Shown: positions 35,162 to 43,585, numbered from the stretch's first letter. The stretch is 64,000 nucleotides of DNA from PCC-6802 sp943367755 (GCA_943367755.1 CALRKB020000023.1:7138-71137), one strand, 5' to 3'. Made by a program: numbers and translations. The notes: generated by a model from the letters alone, not told the origin.

Positions 35162-36456
35162 CACTACCGAAGAACGCACCTCCCGCCTTTCATCTGTTGG
35201 CGAAACCAACCGGAGCGATCTGCAACCTGGACTGCCAGTACTGCTTTTTTCTGTCCAAAGAACAGCTCTATCCCGGCAGTAAGTTCCGTATGGCAGACGA
35301 TCTGCTGGAGACATATATCCAACAACTTTTAGAATCGCACCAAACCCCAGAGGTGACGATCGCCTGGCAAGGTGGCGAACCAACGTTGATGGGATTAGAG
35401 TTCTTCCAGCGCTCCATCGAACTGGTGGAAAAGCATAAAAGGCCGGAGCAGCAAGTGACTCACACCCTGCAAACTAACGGCACCCGTTTGGATGATGACT
35501 GGGGTCAATTCTTTAAACAACACAATTTCTTGATCGGACTGAGCGTTGATGGCCCCCAACCTTTGCACGATACCTATCGCGTCGATAAACGCGGCAGGGG
35601 AAGCTTCGAGCAGGTGCTGCAGGGCTGGGAAACCCTCAAAAAACATAAAGTAGATTTCAATATTCTCTGCACTGTGAATGCCGCAAACGGCGATCGCCCC
35701 TTAGAGGTCTACCGCTTCTTCCGCGATCGGTTGGGCGCTGAATTCATTCAGTTCATTCCCATCATTGAGCGGGTAAATGCCGATGGATCGACTTTGATTC
35801 AATCAGGTAAACAGGTGACAGAGCGATCGGTGAAACCAGAGCAGTTTGGGAAGTTTTTGATCGGTGTGTTTGATGAGTGGGTGCAGCGGGATGTCGGCAA
35901 AGTCTTCATTCAACACTTTGATGCTGCCTTAGCGAACTGGGTCGGGGTACAACCCGGAGTGTGCATCTTCTCTAAAACCTGTGGAAACGCCTTAGCTGTG
36001 GAGCATAACGGCGATCTCTACTCCTGCGATCACTTTGTCGAACCCGACTATAAGCTGGGCAATATCCAAGAGACGCATATGATTGAGCTGATTGCCTCCG
36101 ATCGCCAGCGGCAGTTTGGTCAAGCAAAATTTGATGCGCTGCCAAAGTATTGCCGAGACTGTGAGGTAAGGTTTGCCTGCAATGGTGGCTGTCCCAAGAA
36201 CCGCTTTGTCGAAACTCCCGATGGAGAAGCGGGACTGAATTACTTGTGCGCTGGATACAAAGCCTTCTTTACCCACATTGACAAACCCATGCGGATGATG
36301 GCAGATTTACTGCGCCAGGGTCGCTATGCCGATGAGGTCATGCCACTATTGGCTAAAGCAGAACGGCAGACTAGAAAACCTGTCGGATTTGGGAAATCAC
36401 CCACAAACTCCCTTCCATTGTTTTTTTGTAGATTTGACTGCGTAAGTCATAATTAG
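35155..36456 (+). CDS. Anaerobic sulfatase-maturating enzyme (radical SAM/SPASM)
   Basis: This 433-residue enzyme converts the sulfatase active-site Cys (or Ser) to formylglycine without oxygen, using S-adenosylmethionine. The radical SAM cluster motif C-x3-C-x2-C is at C23, C27 and C30 (CNLDCQYC), followed by AWQGGEPTLMG and GLSVDGP. The C-terminal SPASM cysteines for two auxiliary [4Fe-4S] clusters are visible: CIFSKTCGNAL, SCDHFV, YCRDCEVRFACNGGCPKN and LCAGYKAFF. This matches the AslB/anSME family throughout. It overlaps the SulP gene by seven bases. Clients are likely the four sulfatases upstream, including the C-T-A-G-R one that FGE would handle poorly. Confidence 0.93.
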   Translation: MLTLPKNAPPAFHLLAKPTGAICNLDCQYCFFLSKEQLYPGSKFRMADDLLETYIQQLLESHQTPEVTIAWQGGEPTLMGLEFFQRSIELVEKHKRPEQQVTHTLQTNGTRLDDDWGQFFKQHNFLIGLSVDGPQPLHDTYRVDKRGRGSFEQVLQGWETLKKHKVDFNILCTVNAANGDRPLEVYRFFRDRLGAEFIQFIPIIERVNADGSTLIQSGKQVTERSVKPEQFGKFLIGVFDEWVQRDVGKVFIQHFDAALANWVGVQPGVCIFSKTCGNALAVEHNGDLYSCDHFVEPDYKLGNIQETHMIELIASDRQRQFGQAKFDALPKYCRDCEVRFACNGGCPKNRFVETPDGEAGLNYLCAGYKAFFTHIDKPMRMMADLLRQGRYADEVMPLLAKAERQTRKPVGFGKSPTNSLPLFFCRFDCVSHN

Positions 36457-36479
36457 TTATATTTTTCCCGGAGAAAGAC

Positions 36480-37166
36480 ATGAAGCAAGAAGAACCCTTG
36501 ACCCGTGTACGCCCAAAAGCACCGAAGGCTGCTGCGATCGCCGGTATCGTGTTTTCGGTTTTGCTAATCGTCAGTCTGGTGCTCCTTTTGTTTGCCGTTC
36601 CCGCCAATCCGCGCGAGGGCAATGATTGGCTTTTCGCCAGTAGAAACAACATCTTACTGGCGCTCAATCTGGTGCCCTTCTCAGGTATTGCCTTCCTCTG
36701 GTTCATCGGTGCAATGCGCGATTACTTGGGAGAGTATGAAGACCGGTTCTTTGCCACCGTCTTTCTCGGCAGTGGACTGTTATTCCTCTCTATGCTGTTC
36801 GTCTTTGCGGCGATGACGGGGAGCGTCATTTTGCTGTACTTATCTCTATCTTCATCTAACCTTCCGTTAGCAACTGGTTTGTTCGACTTTGGCTTTACTA
36901 CCGCCCGCGAGATTATTAACACCTACGCATTCAAAATGGCGGGGGTATTTATGATTTCGACCTCCACTCTCTTTATCCGTACCCGGGCGATTCCTCGTTG
37001 GATGGCGTTGCTGGGTTATGCATTGGCGGCGCTTATGCTGCTGAGAATGAGCCATCTCGATCGGTTGGTTTGGCCTTCCCTGGGTTTTCCGATATGGGTA
37101 CTCCTGATTAGCGTATATATCTTGATGGATAACTATCGCAGGAAGTCGGGGACTGAGCCGCGATAG
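36480..37166 (+). CDS. Six-helix membrane protein of unknown function
   Basis: This 228-residue protein starts at an ATG preceded by GGAG. Hydrophobic segments lie at about 17-40, 60-80, 96-125, 150-168, 177-195 and 200-218. It begins with a short charged cytoplasmic head (MKQEEPLTRVRPKAPKAAAIAG). I do not recognise a named family. It follows the maturase gene by 23 bp and may be part of the SulP-anSME operon. Confidence 0.72.
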   Translation: MKQEEPLTRVRPKAPKAAAIAGIVFSVLLIVSLVLLLFAVPANPREGNDWLFASRNNILLALNLVPFSGIAFLWFIGAMRDYLGEYEDRFFATVFLGSGLLFLSMLFVFAAMTGSVILLYLSLSSSNLPLATGLFDFGFTTAREIINTYAFKMAGVFMISTSTLFIRTRAIPRWMALLGYALAALMLLRMSHLDRLVWPSLGFPIWVLLISVYILMDNYRRKSGTEPR

Positions 37167-37757
37167 CTCCGATAAATACGATGATACTGGAATTGCCTTG
37201 GGATATTAAGTATTATTTCCCCCACGTGAATATAAACCCAAAAACGCTCTACTTTAGTGTTATTGGGAAAAAATGGAGGAATTGCTTGATTCTTAAATTA
37301 TGGGGAAATCCCCAATTGGCTGAAAACGCTTGCGTGCGAACTGAATTCTGCCTCAAGTAGTGGGAGAACTAATCGTGGGATCTGCCATTCAGGGGCAACC
37401 CAGTAGGGTAGTCGATGGCTCACCGAGATAAGGAGATACCCTTGTTTCATGGGTCGCCACCTAAAAAATGCACGCTCTATTATTGCCAAGTTAATAACAA
37501 CTCTGTCAGGGGAAACTTTATCATGGCAAGTTTGACAATTTATGCAATCGGCTTAACTCTCATTTTGCCATTTCACCTGCTTCCCCAGATGAGCGTTGCA
37601 CTTATATGTAGGAATATTCGAGTGGTCATACAATCTGCGTTGGATTGATTTTGACTTCCTCCGTCGTCTTCTCATGCCTCCCTTCACCTATTTACCTAGA
37701 CGAGCGACCTTTTTATGCCTGATTGCCCAAGAAAAAATAGTTAGTTAAGGAGTCAAA
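37167..37757. other. Long intergenic region with possible structured RNA
   Basis: No convincing gene is seen. Between about 37298 and 37490 the sequence is unusually rich in potential hairpins: TGGGGAAATCCCCA (37301-37314), ACCCAGTAGGGT near 37399, and GGGTAG..TACCC enclosing TCG..CGA near 37409-37445. A 63-codon minus-strand frame covers the same bases but has no recognised family. A noncoding RNA is possible. The last 70 bp carry the ribosome-binding site (AAGGAG) of the following gene. Confidence 0.3.
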
Positions 37758-38657
37758 ATGCTGAAAAAATTAGCGATCGCTGCTCTTTGCCTTGCATCGA
37801 TTGTTGCTCTACCTGCTACTGTCCGTGCCGAGACTGTGATCGAAAAAGTAGCGCGAACGGGGGAGCTTACTGTCGGCACCCGTCTGGATTTGGTGCCCTA
37901 TTCCTACTTCAATGAAAAGGAAGAGTGGGTTGGCTATTCCGTTGATATCCTGAATATACTCAAAACCGAACTGGAAAAACAAATCGGTAAACCGATCGTG
38001 ATACGGGTCATCCCACAGGAAGGATATGGAGGCGATCTCACTCCCCAAGTTCTCAGCCACGAGGTTGATATTGCTTGCGAGTCTCAATTTACGTGGGAAC
38101 GAGATCGATTTGTGGATTTTTCACTCAGCTACAGCATTTCTGGCATTCGGTTGATGGGCCCAACCAGCAAACAGCTTGGCTCCCCGGAGTCGCTTGTTAG
38201 CAAGCGCATTGGTGTAGCTGAGAATTCTATTGGCGGCCAGGTGATGAAAAAAGTTCAGCCTCGCGCTACCTTAGTTGCATTTAAGAGTGTCGAGGAGGCG
38301 ATCGCGCAATTGAAAAGCGGTCAAGTCGATGCCATTGCAGGTGATACGATCGTCATGGCAGGACTGAAGCAAAAACTCAATCTTGCAGACTTCCAGATTA
38401 GTCCCAAAGAACCCTATGCTCGTTACGGTCTTGCTTGCATGGTACCTGAAAACAATTCAACCTTTCTGCGGCTTGTAAATTACTCCATTGTGAAACTCAT
38501 GCAGGGCTACACGATTGGGGATAAGAAGTACGTTGAAATGGTCAGCCGCTGGTTTGGTCCGAATGGCATTGTCGAAGAAATTAAGCCCGATGAAATTCAA
38601 GCTTTCTTTCTATTCACGATCTTAACCCGCGAACAAATCCCCTTGACAAAGCCTTAA
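37758..38657 (+). CDS. grrP: GrrP-type periplasmic substrate-binding-like protein
   Basis: This 299-residue exported protein has a signal peptide (1-25, ending TVRAE) and a family-3 solute-binding fold: VARTGELTVGTRLDLVPYSYFNEKEEWVGYSVDILN, then DIACESQFTWERDRFVDFSLSY and VDAIAGDTIVMAGLKQKL. No ABC permease or ATPase is nearby. Orphan binding proteins of this kind are the regular partner of GRRM peptide systems and are called GrrP. Placement directly before the GrrA precursor gene supports that assignment. Its ligand is unknown; it might bind the mature peptide or a small molecule. A strong AAGGAG site precedes the ATG. Confidence 0.82.
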   Translation: MLKKLAIAALCLASIVALPATVRAETVIEKVARTGELTVGTRLDLVPYSYFNEKEEWVGYSVDILNILKTELEKQIGKPIVIRVIPQEGYGGDLTPQVLSHEVDIACESQFTWERDRFVDFSLSYSISGIRLMGPTSKQLGSPESLVSKRIGVAENSIGGQVMKKVQPRATLVAFKSVEEAIAQLKSGQVDAIAGDTIVMAGLKQKLNLADFQISPKEPYARYGLACMVPENNSTFLRLVNYSIVKLMQGYTIGDKKYVEMVSRWFGPNGIVEEIKPDEIQAFFLFTILTREQIPLTKP

Positions 38658-38775
38658 TCTCGGCATTTCGCCGGGATGTATTTCAGTAAGCGCTCGCGAT
38701 CGGGAAACAACCCGATTGACTCAAAAGTGCTCCAGATCGACGGATTACCTTTAGTTCTCATTGAAGAAAAAAACT

Positions 38776-39141
38776 ATGAATATCACTACACGTAGCGGGT
38801 TAGTTGGCTTTTTACTTGCACTCTCTGCCCTCAACGTTCCTACTGCTTCTGCAACATCGAGTCAACCTTCCCTACCAACCGATGCAGCCCCAACCATCGA
38901 AGGTCGCCTGAGCAAACTTTCAGCTGCGATTCGCCAACGAGAATCCGTCCTACCAGAAAATTCCACCATGCCCGCGGATGATGTGGTGGCGAGAGCAGCC
39001 TGGGGTAATGGTGGCGGTCGCGGCTTTGTCAACGGCGGTGGTTTTCGCAATGGTGGCGGCTGGGTCAATGGCGGTGGTTTCCGCAATGGTGGCGGCTGGT
39101 TTAATGGCTTCCGTAATGGTGGTGGGTTCGTCAACTGGTAA
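38776..39141 (+). CDS. grrA: GrrA-type RiPP precursor with eight aromatic-X-Asn motifs
   Basis: This 121-residue precursor has an N-terminal GLVGFLLALSALNVPTASA segment typical of the family and likely an export signal, a conserved helical leader (IEGRLSKLSAAIRQRE, about 41-56) and a Gly/Asn/aromatic core from about residue 76. The core holds W76-G-N, F84-V-N, F90-R-N, W96-V-N, F102-R-N, W108-F-N, F112-R-N and F118-V-N and ends in Trp. Radical SAM maturases of this class join the aromatic ring to the third residue to make three-residue cyclophanes, so up to eight are possible. An in-frame TTG at 38761 is less likely than the ATG. Product activity is unknown. Confidence 0.88.
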   Translation: MNITTRSGLVGFLLALSALNVPTASATSSQPSLPTDAAPTIEGRLSKLSAAIRQRESVLPENSTMPADDVVARAAWGNGGGRGFVNGGGFRNGGGWVNGGGFRNGGGWFNGFRNGGGFVNW

Positions 39142-39170
39142 GGAAATATCTAAGAAAGAAAATACCCGTA

Positions 39171-39228
39171 GGGGCAATCTCCCCCTGGTTGCCCCGATTG
39201 GGTTAGGGCAGGCACAGAGGCACTGCCC
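39171..39228. repeat. Palindromic repeat after grrA (two hairpins)
   Basis: GGGGCAA (39171-39177) pairs with TTGCCCC (39189-39195), and GGGCAG (39206-39211) pairs with CTGCCC (39223-39228). The first hairpin, preceded by GTA, matches the element at 52574-52598. Such GTAGGGGCAA hairpins are dispersed in cyanobacterial spacers. It could attenuate transcription so that the precursor is made in excess over the maturase. Confidence 0.6.
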
Positions 39229-39357
39229 CTTCAATTATCGGTACATTATTTCGTGGAAATCACCTAAGGTACTAAAGCTCCTCTATTTCCTATTTGGATG
39301 GAATCCATATCTTTATACAAGAAATCAAACAAGAAAATTCAGGGAACTCAAGAAATT

Positions 39358-39789
39358 ATGAAGTTTTTAATCAAATCCTCAATGGGCGCGATCGCGATTG
39401 CCTCAGCAATATTCACAACAACTGCATTGCCATCAACTGGATCGGCAGCTAATACAAAAGCCAAAGAATGTCAGATTGTCAGCGATGCAGTCGTCCAGGC
39501 TAATTTCAAAGTCAACAACTTAGAAAAACCATCGCAAGAGATAAAATTCTTCAACACGTTGTCTGAGAATCTCAAGAGTCTTCCTTTAACAGATGCGCAA
39601 CTGCAAATCTTGAGAGACGTTCTAGTAGCCGAACTCAAAGATCGTGCGGAGCTTTGGCAAAAAGCGGTTCCAATCTTGGCTCAGGGCGATCAAAAACAAA
39701 TTGAGATAATCAAGATTCGCATCGAACTCAAGCGCAAGAATGGCAGAGCTATGGCGGAAATGTTCAACGAATACTGCTTTGGTGGTTAG
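39358..39789 (+). CDS. Small secreted protein inside the GRRM locus
   Basis: From the ATG at 39358 (GGGAAC upstream; the frame extends back to 39298 without signal character) the protein has 143 residues. A signal peptide (1-31, ending GSAA) is followed by a helical domain with KECQIVSDAVVQANFKV, a Leu/Lys-rich middle and a C-terminal EMFNEYCFGG. Two cysteines, one near each end of the mature part, could form a disulfide. I do not recognise the family. Its place between precursor and maturase suggests a role in the pathway, such as binding, processing or immunity, but this is inference. Confidence 0.7.
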   Translation: MKFLIKSSMGAIAIASAIFTTTALPSTGSAANTKAKECQIVSDAVVQANFKVNNLEKPSQEIKFFNTLSENLKSLPLTDAQLQILRDVLVAELKDRAELWQKAVPILAQGDQKQIEIIKIRIELKRKNGRAMAEMFNEYCFGG

Positions 39790-39893
39790 GTGATTTCTGT
39801 CAATTAAAACACTGAATGATTTCGCTTCGGCAGCACGATTTTTTCTAGAAAGCACAAAAACAATACTCCTCTAGGACTCATCACGATCGCACA

Positions 39894-41102
39894 ATGGTAA
39901 CCTCAACAACAATCAACTCGACTGCTTCTGTTGGAACTTCGATATTGAAGGAAGAATCTTTAAGCGATTTTTCAGGGTTTGGACCGATTAATCTGGTTGT
40001 GATTCAGCCAACATCTTTTTGCAATCTCGATTGCGATTACTGTTACCTACCCGATCGCCAGATCAAAAACAAGCTCGACCTCAACCTGATCGAGCCTATA
40101 TTCAAAGCCATCTTTACCAGTCGATTTTTAGGAAAGGACTTCACGATTCTCTGGCACGCAGGGGAGCCGATGTCGCTTCCCATCTCGTTTTACGAGTCTG
40201 CCTTTGCGGCGATCGATGCAGCGAGCCAGAAGTTCAACACGCAACCCCTTTGCTACCATTATTCTTTTCAAACCAACGGTTTGTTTATCAATCAGTCCTG
40301 GTGCGATTTCTTTAAACGCCATCCCGTTCATGTGGGTGTCAGTATTGATGGGCCGGCATTTATCCACGACGCTCACCGCAAAACCCCCAAGGGTCTGGGC
40401 AGCCATGCAGGAGTCATGCGGGGTATTTCCTATTTGCAAAAGAATGATATTCCATTCAGCGCGATCGCTGTGATTACGAAAGACTCGCTCGACTATCCCG
40501 ATGAAATATTTCATTTCTTCTTGGACAACGGCATCACCGATATTGGGTTCAACATGGAGGAAGAGGAAGGCGAAAATCAGTCCTCGTCGTTGGGGCAGAC
40601 AGATATCGAGGATCGTTACCGCGCTTTTATGCAAAGGTTCTGGGAGCTGACAGTACGGCATGAGGGGGCGGTGAAAGTGCGAGAATTTGAGGCGATTTGC
40701 GGATTGATTTATGCGGACGATCGGCTCGAAAATACAGATATGAATAAACCCTTTGTAATTGTTAATATCGACTACAAAGGCGACTTTACGACGTTCGATC
40801 CAGAGTTATTGGGTGTTAAGACCGATCGCTATGGAGACTTCATTTTTGGCAATGTTCTGCACGACACCCTAGAGTCTATTTGCACGACTGAGAAGTTTCA
40901 GGCTGTCTACCAGGATATAGCAGCAGGTGTGGAACGTTGCCGCAGTAGTTGTGCCTATTTTGGCGTGTGTGGGGGTGGTGCGGGTAGCAATAAGTACTGG
41001 GAACATGACACCTTTTTGGCTGACGAAACAATGGCCTGTAGATATCGCATTAAGACTATCACCGATGTCGTGTTAGATGCCCTGGAAACAACTTTTGCAT
41101 AA
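39894..41102 (+). CDS. grrM: GrrM-type radical SAM/SPASM cyclophane maturase
   Basis: This 402-residue enzyme modifies the GrrA peptide. The radical SAM motif is C43-x3-C47-x2-C50 (CNLDCDYC), followed by the AdoMet-contacting ILWHAGEPMSLP, SFQTNGLF and VGVSIDGPAFIHDAHR. The C-terminal SPASM-type region has CRSSCAYFGVCGGGAGSNKYWEHDTFLADETMACRYR, the ending typical of GRRM and rSAM cyclophane maturases rather than anSME. It lies downstream of the glycine-rich precursor and the GrrP protein, which completes the system. No dedicated protease or exporter gene is seen. It is only 3.4 kb from the anSME gene and is clearly a different branch of the SPASM family. Confidence 0.9.
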   Translation: MVTSTTINSTASVGTSILKEESLSDFSGFGPINLVVIQPTSFCNLDCDYCYLPDRQIKNKLDLNLIEPIFKAIFTSRFLGKDFTILWHAGEPMSLPISFYESAFAAIDAASQKFNTQPLCYHYSFQTNGLFINQSWCDFFKRHPVHVGVSIDGPAFIHDAHRKTPKGLGSHAGVMRGISYLQKNDIPFSAIAVITKDSLDYPDEIFHFFLDNGITDIGFNMEEEEGENQSSSLGQTDIEDRYRAFMQRFWELTVRHEGAVKVREFEAICGLIYADDRLENTDMNKPFVIVNIDYKGDFTTFDPELLGVKTDRYGDFIFGNVLHDTLESICTTEKFQAVYQDIAAGVERCRSSCAYFGVCGGGAGSNKYWEHDTFLADETMACRYRIKTITDVVLDALETTFA

Positions 41103-41134
41103 TTTCTGCTATACGGCAATTCGAGAGGTTATTC

Positions 41135-42874
41135 GTGGGTCACACCTTTAAAGACCGTCTGCTCAAAGCGATCGCCCTAGCGATAACTTTTTTTACGATC
41201 GCGATCGCTAGCCCTGCCCTAACCCAAAATAGCATTCCTCCAGATGTTGCATCTGAGTCCTTCCCCGTAGTTTTGGAAGGCAAAACTCTTTTCCCTATCC
41301 AGACTGGCGTTCAACTTGGCGGACATTCTTTCTCCCCTGCCGAGCGAGCCAAAGCAATTTCACACAAAATCGAAGACATTGCTAAGGATGCCTCCATTCC
41401 CGTCGATGCCATTGCCGTTGAAGACCAACCCGAATTTACAAAGATCTTAGCCAATCAAGAGCGGGTATTAACAATTTGGGATGCCGATGCCAAAGCAGCA
41501 GGTAAATCCCGTCAGGCATTAGCGCTGGAATATTCCCAAAGAATTAAAGAAGCGATTCAACAATATCGTCAGAAGCGCGATTTGACGATCAGGTTAGTGG
41601 GCATTCTCTATACGATTATTGCAACGATTGCTTTCTTGCTCCTGCTCAAACTTGCTCCTATTTTTTCTTTCATCAACTCAAAACTTGACGCTTGGCGCGA
41701 GAGAAGTATTGCTACTAGCCGCGAACAAAATCTGGAACTTCTCTGGGTTGAAGTTGCCAATATCGCGATCGTCTTGCTTAAAATAGCTCGCTTTGCCGCG
41801 ATGTGTTTTGTGTTTTATCTGTATGTCTTGCTGGTTTTTCATTTTTTTCCAGAGATGAATCCACTGGAAGGCTCTCTGAAAAATTTATTTTTGAGAATTT
41901 TTGGTAATGCCTGGAATGCCTTTGTTGCCTATCTACCCAACGCTCTGGTGATTTTTCTAGGTCTTGCACTTAGCTATTATTTGCTACACCTGCTCCAAGA
42001 AATCTTTAATGCTTTAGGACGGAGATCTCTATCTTTCTCCGGTTTCTATCCAGAATGGGCAGCACCGACTTATTCCCTTTTACGATTTTTGATCGTTGCC
42101 CTAACGGCCGTGGCAATCTTTCCCTTCTTACCTGGATACGGTTCGCCGGCATTCCAAGGAGTTTCTTTGTTTGCGGGCGTCCTAGTTTCTCTGGGATCGG
42201 CATCCACGGTTAACAATGTCATCTCCGGCGTCATCCTCATTTATACGCGGGGCTTTCAGGTGGGCGATCTGATTAAAATTGGCGATACGATAGGTGTAGT
42301 CTTGGAACAAACCTTGCTGGTTACGCGTATTAGAACGATTAAAAATGTCATCGTCACGATTCCCAACAGCAACGTGTTAGGCACCCACATCATTAATTTC
42401 AGTACATCGACAAGGGCGGAAGAATTAAGGGAAGCACCTTTAATTCTCCATACTACAGTTACCCTCGGCTACGACATCCCCTGGCGCAATATTCATGCGG
42501 CTCTAATCGCTGCCGCCAATGCAACGACCCATATTTTGAGCGACCCTGCTCCGTTTGTGTGGCAAACTAGCTTGAACGATTTTTACGTCAGTTACGAGCT
42601 CAACGCCTATACGGTTCGACCCACGCTGATGCCAGAGATCTACGCGCAATTGCATGAGAATATTCAAGACAAGTGCAATGAAGCTGGGATCGAGATTCTA
42701 TCTCCCCACTTCTCTGCCGTTCGAGATGGAAATCAAAGCGGAATTCCATCTGATTACCTGCCTGAAGATTATGTTCCACCTAGCTTTCGCGTTTATCCTT
42801 TTGGCAATTGGGGAAATTCACAGGATAGTAACGATCCCCCCCAAGCAGCTACTCCACCATCAAGCAACCCTTAA
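41135..42874 (+). CDS. MscS-family mechanosensitive channel
   Basis: This 579-residue protein starts with GTG after GAGAGG and has a signal peptide (1-31, ending SPALTQ), a periplasmic domain to about 145, transmembrane segments near 150-175, 205-240, 260-290 and 310-335, and the MscS pore helix and beta domain: LFAGVLVSLGSASTVNNVISGVILIYTRGFQVGDLIKIGDTIGVVLEQTLLVTRIRTIKNVIVTIPNSNVL. The C-terminal alpha/beta domain ends in a proline-rich tail. It follows the GrrM gene by 32 bp and could be co-transcribed; whether that reflects export or tolerance of the peptide is unknown. Otherwise it would be an osmotic safety valve. Confidence 0.9.
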   Translation: MGHTFKDRLLKAIALAITFFTIAIASPALTQNSIPPDVASESFPVVLEGKTLFPIQTGVQLGGHSFSPAERAKAISHKIEDIAKDASIPVDAIAVEDQPEFTKILANQERVLTIWDADAKAAGKSRQALALEYSQRIKEAIQQYRQKRDLTIRLVGILYTIIATIAFLLLLKLAPIFSFINSKLDAWRERSIATSREQNLELLWVEVANIAIVLLKIARFAAMCFVFYLYVLLVFHFFPEMNPLEGSLKNLFLRIFGNAWNAFVAYLPNALVIFLGLALSYYLLHLLQEIFNALGRRSLSFSGFYPEWAAPTYSLLRFLIVALTAVAIFPFLPGYGSPAFQGVSLFAGVLVSLGSASTVNNVISGVILIYTRGFQVGDLIKIGDTIGVVLEQTLLVTRIRTIKNVIVTIPNSNVLGTHIINFSTSTRAEELREAPLILHTTVTLGYDIPWRNIHAALIAAANATTHILSDPAPFVWQTSLNDFYVSYELNAYTVRPTLMPEIYAQLHENIQDKCNEAGIEILSPHFSAVRDGNQSGIPSDYLPEDYVPPSFRVYPFGNWGNSQDSNDPPQAATPPSSNP

Positions 42875-42886
42875 GCCAGCAAGAAT

Positions 42887-43585
42887 TCAGGGTGTAGTGG
42901 TTGCGGATGACTGCAGCAAACGAAACGAGTTAAAGAATTTCTCGGTAGCGTTCGCGATCGCTTCTTTTTCGAGGCGATTGGCTCCGATGACGTAGACGCG
43001 ATCTCCAGCCAGGTAGGCACGCAACACGATCGCTTCTTTATCAGTGGTGAATGTCAGTTCGCGGCCGGGATACTTGTCGATAGTGACGGGATGATCGCCA
43101 GTCAAGCGAAATAGTTGTGTAGGGTTGACCCGTTCGGCGATCGCGGCGAGGATAGCCTTTGGATCTTTGAGTTGGCTGGCAGCGATTGGATTGGATTAGG
43201 CAGCGACGTAGCGCGAATGCCCGTCGTTTTTAGACAATACGCGGAATTGCAGGTCACCTGCCGCAGTTTTTAGCGTTTCTGTTTCGTCAGCCATAATGCC
43301 TGGCGGCATCAGGATAGAAAAACCACCGACTTTCGAACTGACGGGCTGCCAGGCTTTCCGGTCAAAGTTTAGTTCGATCTTCGGCTCGAAGGGCTGCCCC
43401 GAGCAATTGCGCAGTACACCTAGAGGCACTGCCTGGATACTATCCTAGAAGAAAGCTGGACGACCGGCATTGGTAGAACTGGGGATTTGAGCGAGAGAAT
43501 CTTGCGATCGCTGCAGTACGGGTAGAGTCCCGCTTATTCCCGCGATCGCCGTAACAAAAAGGATTACTGCTAAATTACTTTTCAA
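42887..43585 (-). pseudogene. Broken gene for a secreted protein (two in-frame stops)
   Basis: One continuous frame on the minus strand starts at a TTG with GAGGT 9-10 bases upstream and encodes a signal peptide (KSNLAVILFVTAIAGISG). It meets TAG after RPAFF, continues through the domain seen at 46094 (KAWQPVSSKVGGFSILMPPGI), meets TAA after SRYVAA, then resumes with ASQLKDPKAILAAI to a final TGA. The intact paralogue at 46094 has ordinary residues at the corresponding places. Two independent nonsense changes without frameshift mark a recent pseudogene; a sequencing error is less likely. Confidence 0.75.

Noticed and set aside
35155..36456. Reading the radical SAM enzyme as a second GRRM-type peptide maturase
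   Set aside because: Its SPASM cysteine pattern and sequence fit the sulfatase-maturating AslB/anSME family, no glycine-rich precursor is adjacent, and sulfatases are nearby.
37298..37490. Known riboswitch (cobalamin, TPP, cyclic-di-GMP) in the hairpin-rich gap
   Set aside because: The conserved core motifs of these classes were looked for and not found; only generic hairpins are visible.
37415..37648. 77-codon plus-strand frame as a gene
   Set aside because: No signal, family or ribosome-binding site, and it overlaps the hairpin-rich stretch.
38862..39234. Proline-rich and threonine-rich minus-strand frames opposite grrA
   Set aside because: They are antisense shadows of the glycine-rich repeat.
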